A stretch of 64,000 nucleotides of DNA, from assembly GCA_030248065.1 (NCBI GenBank), contig JASAMV010000374.1:1-64000 (forward strand), written 5' to 3'. Both the position numbers and the translations under genes were made by a program. Every line of letters starts with the position of its first letter. Within the stretch, counting starts at the first letter, position 1. The stretch comes from Rhynchonema sp. JSB1_4. Lineage: Eukaryota > Nematoda > Chromadorea > Monhysterida > Xyalidae. The notes under the pieces are model-generated. The model worked only from the letters and a program-made list of their open reading frames with translations, did not search any database and had not been told where the DNA came from. This document shows positions 21,901 through 34,390 of the stretch, piece after piece.

Positions 21901-21972
21901 GGGTTAAGATCCCCACAACACTATGGACATGGGCACAGCAGCCAGCAACATATCAATCAGCCTTACCTCCAT
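18928..21972 (-). CDS. ABHD2: ABHD2-type alpha/beta hydrolase (monoacylglycerol lipase family)
   Basis: ABHD2 is a single-pass membrane hydrolase; the mammalian enzyme cleaves monoacylglycerols such as 2-AG and responds to progesterone in sperm. Twelve exons were resolved: 21972-21967, 21220-21102, 21031-20942, 20849-20744, 20590-20521, 20421-20254, 20098-19912, 19827-19728, 19657-19566, 19493-19424, 19354-19270 and 19190-18928. All phases agree, giving 451 aa against about 425 in mammals. A membrane segment lies at about residues 17-41. LWGRNGHLQT and the long LTPGIANSSE...YIRT...NGYRCVVLNHLGAL block are diagnostic. The nucleophile is Ser214 in GFSMG, the acid Asp348 or Asp349 in NALDDPL, and the histidine His380 in HGGHLGF. 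After the usual end (QYADAVIK) the frame continues about 41 residues to a TAG. That may be a real extension or a missed last intron (GTTGTG follows AAG). The ABHD1/ABHD3 branch is less likely given the N-terminal and cap sequences. Confidence 0.94.
21429..21860. repeat. hAT-like/GTGTCGGGT repeat in the first ABHD2 intron
   Basis: CAGTGCTGTGGCTGAGGGGG at 21431 is a left end of the same type as the right end at 183-196. The interior iterates GTGTCGGGTTTTTTGG. The outer flanks GTAAATAGGGTTAGAG and CTCTAACCCTACTTGTA mirror each other, so the borders are ambiguous. Confidence 0.55.
21967..21972 (-). other. Two-codon first coding exon of ABHD2
   Basis: ATG GAG is followed directly by the donor GTAAGG. 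Exon 2 starts in phase 0 after AATTCCAG with ACC GTA TCG, giving a start METVSALV. Without it, exon 2 has an in-frame ATG only just before the membrane segment, so this small exon decides the start. Confidence 0.75.
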
Positions 21973-22317
21973 TTTGAAGGATTCAAATCCGCACACGGCG
22001 TATCACAATTTCGCAAAGAGCGTGGTTGGATGGATCACAGTGATCTAAAAAAACGGTGTGTCGCGCGTTGCCTGTCTTGTCGTCGAATGTGTTGCGCATG
22101 CGTTAATGTGGATGGGGCCTGGAGCGGATGGAGTGCAGCTTCGTTGTCGTTTTTTTCAATCCTTCCCTTCCCGTCTTAGAATTAAACTGACCAGGAAAAA
22201 GTCAGTTTTCAAGGCCTCAAGGGTAAGAGTGAAACCCCAAAGGCAAAAAGAGCTTTCGGAAAAAATCGCCAAAATGCCCTTTTTACGGGGATTTTTTTTT
22301 CAAAGGGGGCAAAAATA

Positions 22318-22810
22318 CCGTAAAAACCTAAATAGAAGGGAGGCTCTATTAATTCACTGACCCCATTTTTGGGGGGCTCTATTACGGGGGGCTCTATTCC
22401 GGGGGGGCCTCTATTAATTCACTGACCCGAACCTGAAAAATTGTTCCCAGAAATACCCCCGAAAACCCCTAAAAATGGGTTTGAATTTGAAAGGATGTTT
22501 TTTCGCTTGTAATCGCATTTATTCGTGTCTATTCGTCAATTAGAGGCGTATTATGTGCTCTGAACGAACAACAAATGTGCACAAATGTACCTGTGCACCA
22601 CTATCAAGCCTTAATACACTACTGTATACTGTATACTGTAAACTGTATATTCAAAGTAAACCCCTTTTTGGGGGTTTTCTGGGAACAATTTTTCAGATTT
22701 GGGCCAGTGAATTAATAGAGGCCCCCCGGAATAGAGCCCCCCGTAATAGAGCCCCCCAAAATGGGGTCAGTGAATTAACAGAGCTCCCCCTTGCATTTCG
22801 GTTTTTACGG
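22318..22810. mobile_element. CCGTAAAAACC-family MITE, TA flanks
   Basis: It starts CCGTAAAAACCTAAATAGAA and ends GGTTTTTACGG, with TA at 22316-22317 and 22811-22812. It shares the CTCTATTAATTCACTGACCC and CACTATCAAGCCTTAATACACTAC segments with the copies at 13.9-16.4 kb. Confidence 0.75.
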
Positions 22811-22880
22811 TATTTCGGTTTTTTTACGGTACACTGGTTCGTCGAAGGTGCGCCCAAAACAACCTGAGCGCTACTCCATC

Positions 22881-23272
22881 CAGTGTAGTAGTTCCTGGTC
22901 CCGCGGGGAAATTAGTGTACCTCCCTACTTTTTCGGAGGGGAAATTAGTGTACCTCCCTGGGGGGAAGGGGGGAAGACCCAAAATCAGGAAAAAGTCACT
23001 TTTTGAGGTAGAAAATTTGACCTATTTTTACCCCTTTTTGGAAAAAATTCTTCATAAAAAGGTATTTTGGCGACTTTTGAGAACATTGACCTAAAAATCA
23101 CAATCTTTAGGCCTAAAAATGCCCATTTTAGGCCTAAAAATGGCCATTTTAGGCAAAAATTGGGGAAATTAGCGTACCCGGAGGGGAAATTAGTGTACTA
23201 ACTAGTGTACCTTGGTCGGAGGAAATTAGTGTACCTTAGGGGGGGTCCCCCTCCCCCCCAGGAACTACACTG
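22881..23272. mobile_element. hAT-like MITE with exact 8-bp duplication ACTCCATC
   Basis: The left end is CAGTGTAGTAGTTCCTGG and the right end CCAGGAACTACACTG. ACTCCATC is duplicated at 22873-22880 and 23273-23280. The interior iterates GGGGAAATTAGTGTACCTCC and AGGCCTAAAAATGGCCATTTT-type units. It is 392 bp and non-coding. Confidence 0.87.
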
Positions 23273-23289
23273 ACTCCATCTGACATTCT

Positions 23290-24030
23290 GACTCAATGGT
23301 GTGGCTGGGGGGGGGGGGGGGGGGGGGGGGGGCCCCCCCGCATGGTAGTGCCCCCCCCCTGTTGTGTGGTGTCCCCCCCCCCCCCTTTGTTCCCCCCCCC
23401 CTTTCCACTTTTTTTTTAAAATTTTATAAATTATAATTTTCTTAAATGCGAGAGAGCGCGCGCGCGCGCATATTTTTCCTTTTTTTTTTTAAAATAAAAA
23501 TTTTTTCATGCCCCCCCCCCCCTGCCCCCCCTCCAGCCCGGTTGGCCGTTCCCGCCCTTTTGGTCCCTTGACCCCCGCTTCTGACTTGGTGACTTCTGAC
23601 AACTTTTTTATTGAAACTGAAAGCAAGAATTTCCTTCCCTGACTCCCACCCCAAAGCCCAAAATATAGGTTCAGAAAAATCGCAAAATTATGACAAAAAT
23701 CCTAGAACCAAATAATAACCAAAAAAATCGGGCCTTTCTCTTTCTATTCGTTTTGTGAGCACACCACCTCTGAAACGTGCCGGGAAAACTGATTATAAAT
23801 AAAACGGATTAAACGGACTTTCCGGATTAAACGGATTTGCGTGCTGGGGGGAAGACTGATTATGGACTGGAAAATAAAACGGATTAACCACCACGCAAAT
23901 TGGATCATCATGTTGGACAAGTGACTAAAACGAAAAAATGCAGTCATCTTCATGTGACAGACAGTGCTATGTCAACATAAATTGAAAATGAAGAGAAGTT
24001 ATAATATACTCCAGTCCCTATGATTCCGAC
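23290..24030. repeat. Homopolymer-rich tract and a partial foldback copy
   Basis: 23300-23420 is almost pure G, C and T runs, where base counts are probably unreliable. From about 23776 to 23886 the ATAAAACGGATTAAACGG units and GGGGGGAAGACTGATTAT recur, matching arms of the 15.0-15.4 kb foldback element in the opposite orientation. Confidence 0.55.
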
Positions 24031-24435
24031 GTCACGTTCACACAATGATGACTCAAAGTGCACACATACAGTTTACATCCAGTTCTGAGGATGGTGACAA
24101 ATGTATGTCGTTACACGCAACCACACCACGCGGCCAGCCAGCTTGGTCGGATGTAACGGTGTCGGAATTTTACTCAAACATTTTGTATCGCTTTGTGACT
24201 GCATCGTGGTCGTACGTAACAGGCGCGTTCCCTTACGTCGTTGTTGTTGTTTGTTGCGTTACGCACCGCTACTGTCTCGCCGGGCCACAGAAGAAAATTC
24301 ATCATTTTGCCTTTCAGAGTGAATGGCCGGCAGACACAGTTGTGTTTTTTATGCCAGCCTCTGTACTCGAGTCGAAACTATGACAGACAGCTCGTTGTCT
24401 TGTAGTATTTGAACAATCGAAGTTTAATCGATAGA

Positions 24436-24691
24436 ATGCAATCCCCAAACATGAGCAACGTCACTGTGAAATCCGAATTCGAAGTGGATATCCCTGATTG
24501 GATGCGATCCACACCGACTGATATACGCGTGTCCCAAACAAGTACGATGCAACGGTCCTACATTGATCAACGTCGAGCACAGAAGAAACGACAAACGCAC
24601 AAAATCAGTCGGACGACGTCGGTCTCCACCTTTCATCCCTACCAGGACGCGTGCTGCTCGAGAGTCAATGACACGGTGTCGGATGACGTTA
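24436..24691 (+). CDS. Candidate distal first coding exon of the spectraplakin
   Basis: The frame starts MQSPNMSNVTVKSEFEVDIP and is rich in R, K, S, T and Q, as alternative plakin N termini often are. A weak donor (TTA/gtgcct) at 24692 gives phase 1. That phase suits both the acceptor at 27196 and the first CH1 exon at 33537. No known domain is present and it could be an unrelated short gene. Confidence 0.3.
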
Positions 24692-27303
24692 GTGCCTGCC
24701 TGATGTTCCACAGGCCCCGCATTTCGATCACTTGTCATGCACTAAACATACCCAGCAGCACCACCTTATTTTAGCTGCTGGATGACCGACCCAGTTACGC
24801 GTATGGCTCAGTCCCTATGCGCGCGTGGTTGCGGACTAAACCGATCAGTGTGATACGTCTCGACCAACCCGATCGATTGGTACTCAAAACCGCCGGTCAG
24901 TGGAATCAGGGTGTTATCTTATGAACTGACCACCGTTTCAGCAACTGTGTCATGCATGAGGTCTCTTGAGCATTCTAGTAGCTTATGATCGTCTGTATGC
25001 AACTTTGCACCTATAAGAAATCACACACAATTTTGCCGTAACTGCCAACAGCCGCACCACGCAACTACAACGTCGGACACAATATATAGGCCATTGTGGC
25101 AACAACTGCACACCTAATTTGTCATCCCGCCGGCTTGCAAAGAAACACCGCAGATGTCAATTCATTTGCTCGGGTGCAAAACTGCGAGTCCGCATTGCGC
25201 AACATCAACACCATTAGGAAACAATGAGCAACAATGGAAACCAAAAACGAGCACAATTTAGAATGGTAATGGATTTGAGAGCTCAGCGACATACGTTGAA
25301 CGAACAGATGTCGATTACTAAAGACAAGCACGAAAACTGAAATTGAGAAAGAGCAGGAGTTAGGACGATATGAATGTAGTTAATGTCGTTAAACAAATGA
25401 TAACAATATACTCTATTTTATCTTTTAGTTTGCCGCAAAGTTTTGGCAACGGATTTTATTCCATGACTTTGTCGTGTGTTTGGCGTACTCGGAATAAAGA
25501 GAGAGAGAGCAGATGCTGACGTGACAAGCATCGAATCAAAAACGCTTGCAATCGAAAGGTCATATGTTCGTCATGTGATAAAATGAATTTGCTATCGTCA
25601 TGGCCTGGTGATAAGCGGCAGGATCATCACTCATTTTCTAAGATTCTTCTGTGCACCATCTTCCACTCTCCTCCCTCTCACAGCCTTATCACTGATATAT
25701 ACACACATGCACATAAGGTGTGTTGTAAGGTGCGTTTGCGTTATATTATATCAGCCTGGTTGGGTTCAGTTTGGGTATCCTTGAGCTTAATTTTCAAAAT
25801 GATACAGCAGTTATTATTCTGATACCGGGAATTGGACCCTGATAATTCAGGCCAACAATTGTCTGTCTGCATCTCGGACATGCTCTTTCCTCGCTCTGCT
25901 GATAGCGTGCTTTTGTGTACGCAGTCACGTGTTGCACTTTGATCGCGGTGACCTGCCAACCAACAGAACTGGCTCTGTATTGCGATAGTTGGGGACCTTG
26001 AATAAAAATGTGGTCGGTACAAATCTAAGATGTAACGCAAAATCGCATGCAGGTGCTTTCTTCAAGCTGAAGGAAGTTGCAGCAAATTATTCCCATCCGC
26101 AGTCGAAACACTGGTTTTTGGGCGGGACACACAAGATCCGTGGGTGAGCCAATTGGAAGCAAGACCATGGCCATGGCCAGTTTCAACCAAGCATCGCTAT
26201 GCAGAGTACCACCAACAATTACACATGCCAGCATAATCGAGTCGTATGCTTGCACACATCCTTGCTGCCCTACATAAGAAGCAACAATCATCATCTCGAA
26301 AACAGGCCAGCTGCACATGCTCACAAAGGGCTCGGTTGTATCTGGGATAAAACGAACATCCTGAAAGATGAAAAGTAGAATGCAGTTGCTTTTTGGGCAC
26401 CATTTGAAACATGTTGAGATCTTTCTTCCACGACTCTATCCCAATAATTACGATTGACAACGCGGAACGGACCACATGTTTCGTGTTTGCCAATCTGCTT
26501 GTGTGTTGATGCTTGTGTACCTACATGTGAAATGTGTTGAGCATAAAATGTTGCCATTCAACAACCAAAATATACTGTAGATACGTTAGGTATAGACGCA
26601 TTACTCATTTGTCAAAATCAGCTAAACATTTTAGTTGCACAGCACCGTGTATGTGCGAACCCTGGGCCCGTTTTGAAATAATACAATAATACAATCCGAC
26701 TTAGAGTACAGAGTTGTTGAGTCCGCAGACAGACCGTTTTTGCCACGCCACACGAACAGAACCGAAAAAATTTACCCTGTTTCTGGTCAATGGTTCAGTG
26801 AGTGACTTGCGACTGTGTCACCACAACACAGCGTCCGTGGAACTTGCATACTTTCCGCCATCTTTTTTCCTCCTGTTTGGCGTGGTCCTCCACCCAAATT
26901 GTCCAAAGGACGTTAGCTTGTTGCACTGACACTCATTGATTCATGGCCGCCATTTAGGTTTTACGTGCTAAAGTTCCATCGCAAATGTTTTTGTTTTTTC
27001 TATTGTGTCTGTAGTTGTTCTGCTTCGTCGACACAAACCAACATCGACACCACGCTTGTTTTGTCTACAAATATAACAGATCAATGGTCAGCAGCTTACA
27101 AGTACTCGGGTAAAAACTAGAGTGTTCGATTAGCTGACTATTTCTTATGATGGAGTCCAATAATATTTGTTTAGATTTCTTGTTTGTTACTTCCAGATTC
27201 TAACGCATCGATTCGACAAACCAAAGCCATAAATCGAAGGGTGTACACTCGCCATTCGAATACACTCTCTCAATTTGACCAAAAAAGTCACGCTAATTCC
27301 CAA

Positions 27304-27679
27304 ATGCATAATAATCAGCCAACTGCAAGCCCTCGCCGTCCTCCACCTGCAAACAACAACAGCCATGTCGGTAGCGACAACCCCATGACTGTCCAGTCAT
27401 ACAACAAACGACCAGTGCAACATCCAAGTGTTGCGCCAGGCACAATGACCAGTCCACGTCGTCATTCCGAGACTCCACACAGCAGACAGACCAACAGTCG
27501 AAGTGTGCCAGTCATCCCGATGAAGAAACGAGCCATGTCGATAGCCGGTGCGATCCTGCCGGGTGTGCATGTCGACAGACGACCTTCGATTGAGTTCCTC
27601 AAATCCATCGGTTACACGCAACACGGCACAAAGTACCTGCACGGCATCAGTGAGGAGGAACCAAAATTCGAGTTCGCCG
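27304..27679 (+). CDS. Candidate alternative N-terminal exon of the spectraplakin
   Basis: The open frame runs from a strong acceptor (TTGTTACTTCCAG, ending 27196) past ATG 27304 to a donor GCCG/gtgacg at 27680. It ends in phase 1, the phase required by the CH1 exon at 33537. The product is basic and N/Q/P/S-rich, then RRPSIEFLKSIGYTQHGT and an acidic end EEEPKFEF. The acceptor in phase implies a possible upstream exon (24436-24691 fits). I do not recognise the sequence; assignment rests on phase, strand and lack of another host gene. Confidence 0.5.
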
Positions 27680-30600
27680 GTGACGATGCAGTGGGAGCCG
27701 ACAGGAAGAGGGAGGCAGATGAATGTTGGTGCTAATAGGAATTGAGGTTGGGAATGCTCATCAAAATGATCAGATCGAGCGTCCAAAAAATCCATAGACC
27801 AAGTCTTGAAATGAACGCATTCAAAACAAGAACGTATGTACATGCAGAACACTATTGAGACTTGAGACAGTACATGGGTGGAATTTTCGAAACGGTGTAA
27901 AGGTCAGTTAAGGTCGGCGTAAAGCTCGGTCGAAAGCTCGGTGGGCGTATAGCTCGGTGTAAACGTGAAACATTGCCTGTTTTTAACGTGGAATGTTTCA
28001 AGTTTACACCGAGATCTATCACACTGAGCTGTCGACCGAGCTTTCCACCGACCTTTACACCCAACTGACCTTTACACCGTTTCGAAAATATCACCCCATG
28101 CATGACACAACGCCCCTGAATGCCACTTGATTTACCAAAAGTGTTGTGTTTACGCGCATGTTTGTGTCCCCGTGTACCATCTGGGGTTCCCCAATCCGCA
28201 CACGCGCACTCCACATGTGGTTTAGTGTTTCTTATTTGGCGTCCACTTTCGTCCTTATACATGAGCCCTTGTGTGATGCACTCAAAAAACTGAGTCTCCC
28301 CCGCGCACACAACCACATTGCAATCTACACGTACATGCTCAAATGCTGTACACCTACATACGTATAGGTACACAATTTGTTTGGTCGTCCATACGTGTGT
28401 ACCCCCAAACGACCCTAAGCATAACACATAAGCCATTCACATTCAAACTGCTTGCTATCGTCGCCCAAGGCGTACAAAATGTGCGCATTTTCCAAACAAA
28501 GCGCGCGCACGTGTTGTCGTGTGTGTTTTCTTTTTCTTTTGATTTTTTACGTGCGTGTTGTGGCTGGCGGGATGTCTCCTGCCAGATTTGGACAGCCCGA
28601 CGATGCCCAATATGTACCTGGACTATCGATGTCCCAAACTATTGAACGAAAAACAAACAATTTACACAGCACATCCCCCAACCACACCTGACTACATGTA
28701 TACGTCTACGTCCACAAACAGAGAACGATTATTTTAGTGTTGTCATAGCTGCGTGTCCAGTTATTTTATAGGTATTTAGCTCAGGTGGGTATAAGCTGAC
28801 TCTGACGACCACTGTACTATTGCAGCCGCAAGATATTGGTCTGCTCTACAACATATAGACACTCGTCGCGCTGTATTAAAATATGATTTTTCCCACACCG
28901 AATAATAATCATAATTTCGTCCTGCCGCCACGTAACCAGGCCAATTTTTCGGTTTATTTTACGTCTTATCAAGTATTCGCTTCGTTTGTCACACAAGTGG
29001 TTGCAGTGAAGGGATAAATTTTTATTTTTACATTTGAAAATCACACAGACACGATGACTTAAGTTATGTATTGCTTCTGTTGGGCCCACTCACAAAACAG
29101 GTTCTCACGCAAGTTACTCACTGAAGCTCGAATTGCTGAACTGTTGAATATTTTATTGAAAATTTGATCCGTGCCTGAACGTTATTTAATTCATTCATTG
29201 CTTCCTTTGCTTGTATTTCATTGGTTCCCTGTCAACCGTGGTGGGTACAGTTTCAATTTCTACAGCATAACGGCATACAAGCATAAAAGATCTTGTGGGA
29301 ATCAGACACCTGAGATTCAGTTCAAGAACTGACTCTCCGTTATCGAATGAAAATGTTCCCATGATCCCTAAATTAGTTGACGTTTATGAAAATTATACTT
29401 TTCAACGTTTGTGTGTGATACAGTCACCAATACGACAAAGTTCACCATTCGAACGCTAAATCAAACAGCTCCACAAGCCAGCTTTATCCCACCATAATGT
29501 AAGCAGGATGTACACATTTGACCCATTGCAATTGTCAAGTGTGTCATCGGCGTGGTTACGCGTTATAAATCAGACAAACTTTGCGTGCCACACGTGCGAT
29601 TACGCATCATTCGACCGAAAACAAACGTCTGCTAACGCCATCAAACATGGATCGGACCTGAAATTATACTGTTTATCTTAAAAAATCAACTCTAATTAGA
29701 CTTAGACAGCTCTTAATGTGAACGTGGTTCAATGATGTTTCATCCAGAAAACCTGTTTGTGTGCATGTACCCATAGGTGTACCTACACATTGGTTGAACA
29801 TTATTTTTCAATGATCACAAAGTCCGACCTGATTGTGATCCGACTACACACTTTTGTCATTCTCGTCATTGACCTGCGATGGTGATGCATCTTGCAGCCT
29901 GTGTACAGTTTAGCACCATCCAGTCGCAGTGACTTGTTGGCAATAGAGACTATCGAGAGACAGACTATAGAGGTGTTCGCCGGATAATAAACACCCGCCG
30001 CAACCCGACCCAACCCGAAGTTTTTGCACATTTTGCTTGCTTGCGTGTGTGATGCGCCATCGTGTTCGTTGGTCACCCCTGTTTTGTCACATGGATGGAT
30101 TGCGGTTTAGCGCATGCACATTATCTCCCATCTGGGTTACAGTACGTACATCTGACTTGCTATACAGCACCGGTGACAAAATTCCAAACAAACCAACAAG
30201 CAATTTGTTTGCACTGAGTTTGCGCTTGCGTTTCTGTGTTTCAAACCTCCGTCTTCCAGTATCCCAGTTTCATGTTTGCTCCACGCCAATGTCTTCGTTA
30301 AATTCCAAACAGAACGACATTGTTTTTTGCACCACAGCTGCACTGTGCAGTCAAACAACCATGATTTGACGAACATTGCAAGGTCTTCAGTTCTGCCAGC
30401 CTGTGTACAATGCATGCGACTAAATCAGCCGACATATTCTATAGGTGCCTTGGACTTTTGCATCGGGTGGTATTTCAGCAAGATTCGGACGGTGGACGTT
30501 CTCATGCATTTTCAAACACAAGATGTTCACAATCATTTAGCAAATGCAGCCCACCGTGACAGGCAGCCATGAGGCAAGGCCACTTGCATTGTTCTTGTGC

Positions 30601-31666
30601 TGTGTCTTACAATGCCATGTCATGTTGAATCAACATAATAGAATGTTGGGATACGCATATCTTGATGGATTGGTTATTTTTTGCGATATTATTCTAGCTG
30701 ATTTCGAAGAATTCACTTATCTCTCTTGAGACCACCAAAAGCAGCCTCTTGTTTCTTCATCTTATTTCCTCATTAGACATCAATGTGCATCTTTGGCACA
30801 ATTCCCTCCTTAAACAAGCACCCAACCCTCAAACCAGAATTTCTGATAAGATTCATGAATTTCGTTTTAAGAATTCAGTCCGGTGAGAGATTGAGATTGC
30901 TGTTGCCGTGTTTGTTTTCAATATTTTCCCTCGTAAATCATTTATGGCTGCCAAGTCCGAATTCCAATTCTGATTTAATGATACCCAGATTGCTACCGGA
31001 TCTACACTATGCGTTTGTGTATGAGAACGAACCTATGATTCATGTGTAATCGTAATCCTCAATCAAAACAGGTCTTCGCCTGTATTGTATGCGATACTGC
31101 TGTCCCGGTGTATGTAGGTATGTATGACCCACGTTTATTTCCATTCAAATGGTCCAGTGTACCAAGAGCAACACCCTTTCTTTTGATGACCGTTTATAGT
31201 ACACACTCCAGTGTATACGTACATACGTCTTGAGCGTTATCAGTTCCGGGAGGTTTCGCTCGTTGCTGTTGCTGCTAGGCCTGAAAACTGTTTTGCTTAC
31301 TGGCCTAATTCCACACCAATTTTATCTCGAGACCTGATTATTACGATGGTGTGCTCTGCAAATGTAGTGCTAAGGTCTGCTATTCAAACACCGACCACGC
31401 ATGACGTGAAGAACGAGGTTTCTGGCCAATGTGCTTATCTTGATCAACATTTTCCAAACACCATGCACTCGTTCTAATGTACATTTTGTAAACGTCTGAA
31501 CTGCTGATCTCAAATGAAATGAAGCCCTACATGAAGTCGTGATTTTATTCTTGACGCGTTACTCTTGCTCAGAAAAAACATTTGTGCCTACGTTTAGCGA
31601 TTCAGTCACAAGGGTTCGGCGCCGCCATAAACTACCAGTTCAAATGCTTTGCTCACCAAATCAGTG
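27680..31666. other. Large 5' intron region with one foldback element
   Basis: This is intronic if the upstream first exons are real. It contains the foldback element at 27873-28100 and two short overlapping open frames at 28572-28737 without good donors. Otherwise it is AT-rich sequence in which I see nothing. Confidence 0.45.
27873..28100. mobile_element. Foldback MITE, CATGGGGTGATATTTTCGAAAC-type ends
   Basis: The left arm CATGGGTGGAATTTTCGAAA is mirrored by TTTCGAAAATATCACCCCATG. The next 80 bp (GGTGTAAAGGTCAGTT, AAAGCTCGG, GTTTACACCGAG) are also mirrored around a centre near 27985. A related copy sits at 34666-34895. Confidence 0.78.
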
Positions 31667-31814
31667 ATGATATCCGACTCCCAATACCATCAATACCCGT
31701 CGGCCACCAACGGCTACGTGCTTATAAATGGCAATCTGAAACATCACATGGAACTCGACCCGAAGGAATCCGAATGTTTGGTGCACTACGAGGAGAATTT
31801 GGAGAAACAGAAAG
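31667..31814 (+). CDS. vab-10: Spectraplakin N-terminal exon leading into CH1
   Basis: The frame from ATG 31667 gives MISDSQYHQYPSATNGYVLI..., then an acidic stretch ending YEENLEKQK. The donor AAAG/gtataa ends in phase 1. Joining to 33537 creates the codon GAC and reads [19 protein letters not shown], exactly where other spectraplakins have a charged KDERD segment before QKKTFTKWVN. An in-frame stop at 31628-31630 limits upstream extension, so this is either a first exon or begins at a nearby weak acceptor. Confidence 0.72.
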
Positions 31815-33536
31815 GTATAAATCACTATCTTTTCCAAACCAGTTGCACTGTTGAAGCGCAAAAAAGTTCGGTGCGTTTATGTAGGTCACGCCCACCATGG
31901 GTGCGCAGCCAGAACGAATATTGGTACTCTGCTGCTAGAAGCAACTGACCTGACTACAAGGTAGCAAGCCGTGTGTAAAGTAGATCGTTTCTGTACGTGT
32001 GGCACCAAAATTCTGACATAACAGTCATGTAACATGATGGAAAAAGCTGTCCACAAAAAAGCTCAACTCAACCAACACTGTGTGTCTGCCGGGTTCAGCA
32101 GCTGTGCACTGTTTTTGATCAGCTGTTGTAGCAGCTTCGCAGCTCGATCAGATAAGCCTTTGTGCATGAATGCACATCGTGTGGTGGGCTATCAAATTTA
32201 TTCCAAACACGACAACAAGCACAATCATTCCACCAGTTTACAGCCGATACAACAGTTTACGCCATTATGCATACCGTTTTTTTCACTTGCGCTGTAGACG
32301 CTGAGGCATGGACTACTGCATTAGGTATCTGTACATTAAAAAGGTTTCGTGATGCAACGATTCTCATTCAAAACTTTACGGATGGGGTACTACTATGCCC
32401 ATGAAAATTAAATGATTATAACCACTTTGACTGTTGTAGAACGAATTTTATTATTACTTCCTGAAGCACATGCCTTTCTATTTTTACAGTGAAATTATGT
32501 GCCAAAAATTAAAGAAGGAATCGATTTTTGTTGATTTACTGTGCGCATCGTGAATTATATTGATATGGATAGAATGCGTATACGTCGGTGTTGCATTTAG
32601 GTCTACAGATTGGTAATAACTTATGTACAATTTTCTAAACCAATCTGGAGCGAGTACATAAATGTAAACCACGTGGTGTTACGCCAAAGTCATAAAAACA
32701 CCACTTTTCAATCAACATCAGTTTTAGGTGCACTACTTTTGACTATAAAATAAATATTTTCGAGATTTACTACGCGTTTTCCATTTTATTTTAATTTCAC
32801 CGGAACCATGTAAAATATTCATCGGATATGGAAGGTCTCAGAGGTTTTCACGTTTGGTTGATTGTTTTGAGCTGCGCTGACGTTGAGTGTTCTGCCTGGC
32901 ATTGAAAGTCCCGCCATGACGGTATTGCATTCCATGGTCTGCCATTCCTCAATATTACTACAGCTATAAATTGAAAAGCAATATTTTGTTATCACTTTAC
33001 GTTGTTTCAATAACAACACGGGCACTTTTTTATGTTTCCAATACAGCTGTACGCTTATCACCGTTGACTTTTTTCTTTTCTCCATTGTGTATCCAGTTCC
33101 GCCTCCCTCTTTTGTAAAAAGTGTATGCTTTGAAGGTGGACTCACATCTGGTGTCCAAGGTGCTCCACGTTGTAATCTCATGCACACAACATTCCACAAA
33201 ATATGCATTACGACGAAGCTGAAGAACAGGAGATATTGGCCGAAATTGAACAGCAACGAAAAGCGCAGTGCGGTCCGTTACCTGCCTGATAGCGTCAGTT
33301 CGAATAAAAACAATAAATCTGCCTTGATTTTCAGGATTAGCAAAAAGTCAGAAACGTAGGTACCTATTAGCACAACTTTCGACATAAAAGCTGCTTAAAA
33401 TCACTTTTTCATGGTCTTCGCTTAAGTTTCAATCACAGCAGTTTGGCCATAAACATTTACCAATCACCGATCAGATAAATGATAGCCACATCACTACTAT
33501 GACACAAGGATGATCTAGCATCTCCCATTTTTTCAG
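31815..33536. other. Intron before the CH1 exons
   Basis: No repeat of note. The only coding candidate is the short frame at 33203-33272. Confidence 0.5.
33203..33272 (+). CDS. Possible very short alternative first exon before CH1
   Basis: ATG 33203 opens a 23-codon acidic/helical stretch (MHYDEAEEQEILAEIEQQRK) that could end at TGCG/gtccgt in phase 1, again the phase needed by the CH1 exon 260 bp downstream. The donor is weak, and the frame otherwise stops at TGA after LPA. It is listed because the composition and phase agree. Confidence 0.33.
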
Positions 33537-34390
33537 ACTTTCGTGATGTGACACAGAAAAAGACGTTCACAAACTGGGTGAACAAACACCTCAAAAAGGT
33601 ATGTAGATCTTTTTCAACCTTTTTTGCTCCGTCAAGATGCAAATACATTCAAAAACATAATAAATCTGATCATAAATATGCAGGGCGCCAAACGAGTGGA
33701 CGATCTGTTCGTCGACTTGGCTGATGGAAACAATTTGCTCACTTTACTCGAAGTTTTGACTCAGGAATCTTTGGTATGAAGACTGGGTGTTTCAAACAAC
33801 AAATGAATAATACTAAATCTGTTATTTGTCCTAATCTGTTATTTGTCCTTGCAGCCCCGCGAGCGAGGTTTTACCCGGTTTCATAGGATTCAAAATGTAC
33901 AGACCTGTTTGGACTGTCTCAAACAGAGAAGGGTGAGTGCCAAAAAAGTTTGAGTGATTTCTTAGTTAGTTTAATAATTCAGTTTAAATAGAGCTTCATA
34001 GTGAAACTAGAAATAAATTAATGTTTTGTTACAAATTCAGGATAGTACCTATAGAGCCTCCGTCTGCCATGTGAGTCCAGCGCGCTGAAAAATAGGCTGT
34101 ACCTACATTGTCAAATTCGAGGTCAATTCTCGTCGTTAACTCAAGCAGCCCTACTAAATGGGCGCGAGAAATTATGGCAGATGGGAGTTGACTGCATGGG
34201 TTGACGATCTGACGACACTACTGAACCCAGACATCACTTGCTTCCAATTCTGCAACGATTTTTCATGTTGCCCAATGACAGAAGCTATCCTTTCCAGATT
34301 CGTACTGTCAACATTCGACCAGAAGATATCGTCGAGGGCAACCCCAAACTGACGCTGGGATTGATTTGGACCATTATTCTGCATTTTCAA
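33537..34390 (+). CDS. vab-10: Spectraplakin CH1 domain (four exons)
   Basis: The exons are 33537-33598, 33684-33773, 33855-33932 and 34298-34390. They read [13 protein letters not shown], then [40 protein letters not shown], and [20 protein letters not shown] ending ILHFQ. This is the first calponin-homology domain of a plakin-type actin-binding domain, which binds F-actin together with CH2. All internal junctions are phase 0 with good GT-AG sites. One oddity is the change from the usual VNI-preceding KLVN to RTVN. The exon ends in phase 0, matching CH2 at 39334. Confidence 0.95.

Noticed and set aside
28555..28737. Two overlapping short frames (MPNMYLDYRCPKLL... and MSPARFGQPDDAQYV...)
   Set aside because: Both look protein-like, but neither has a donor in the phase needed by CH1 and they exclude each other.
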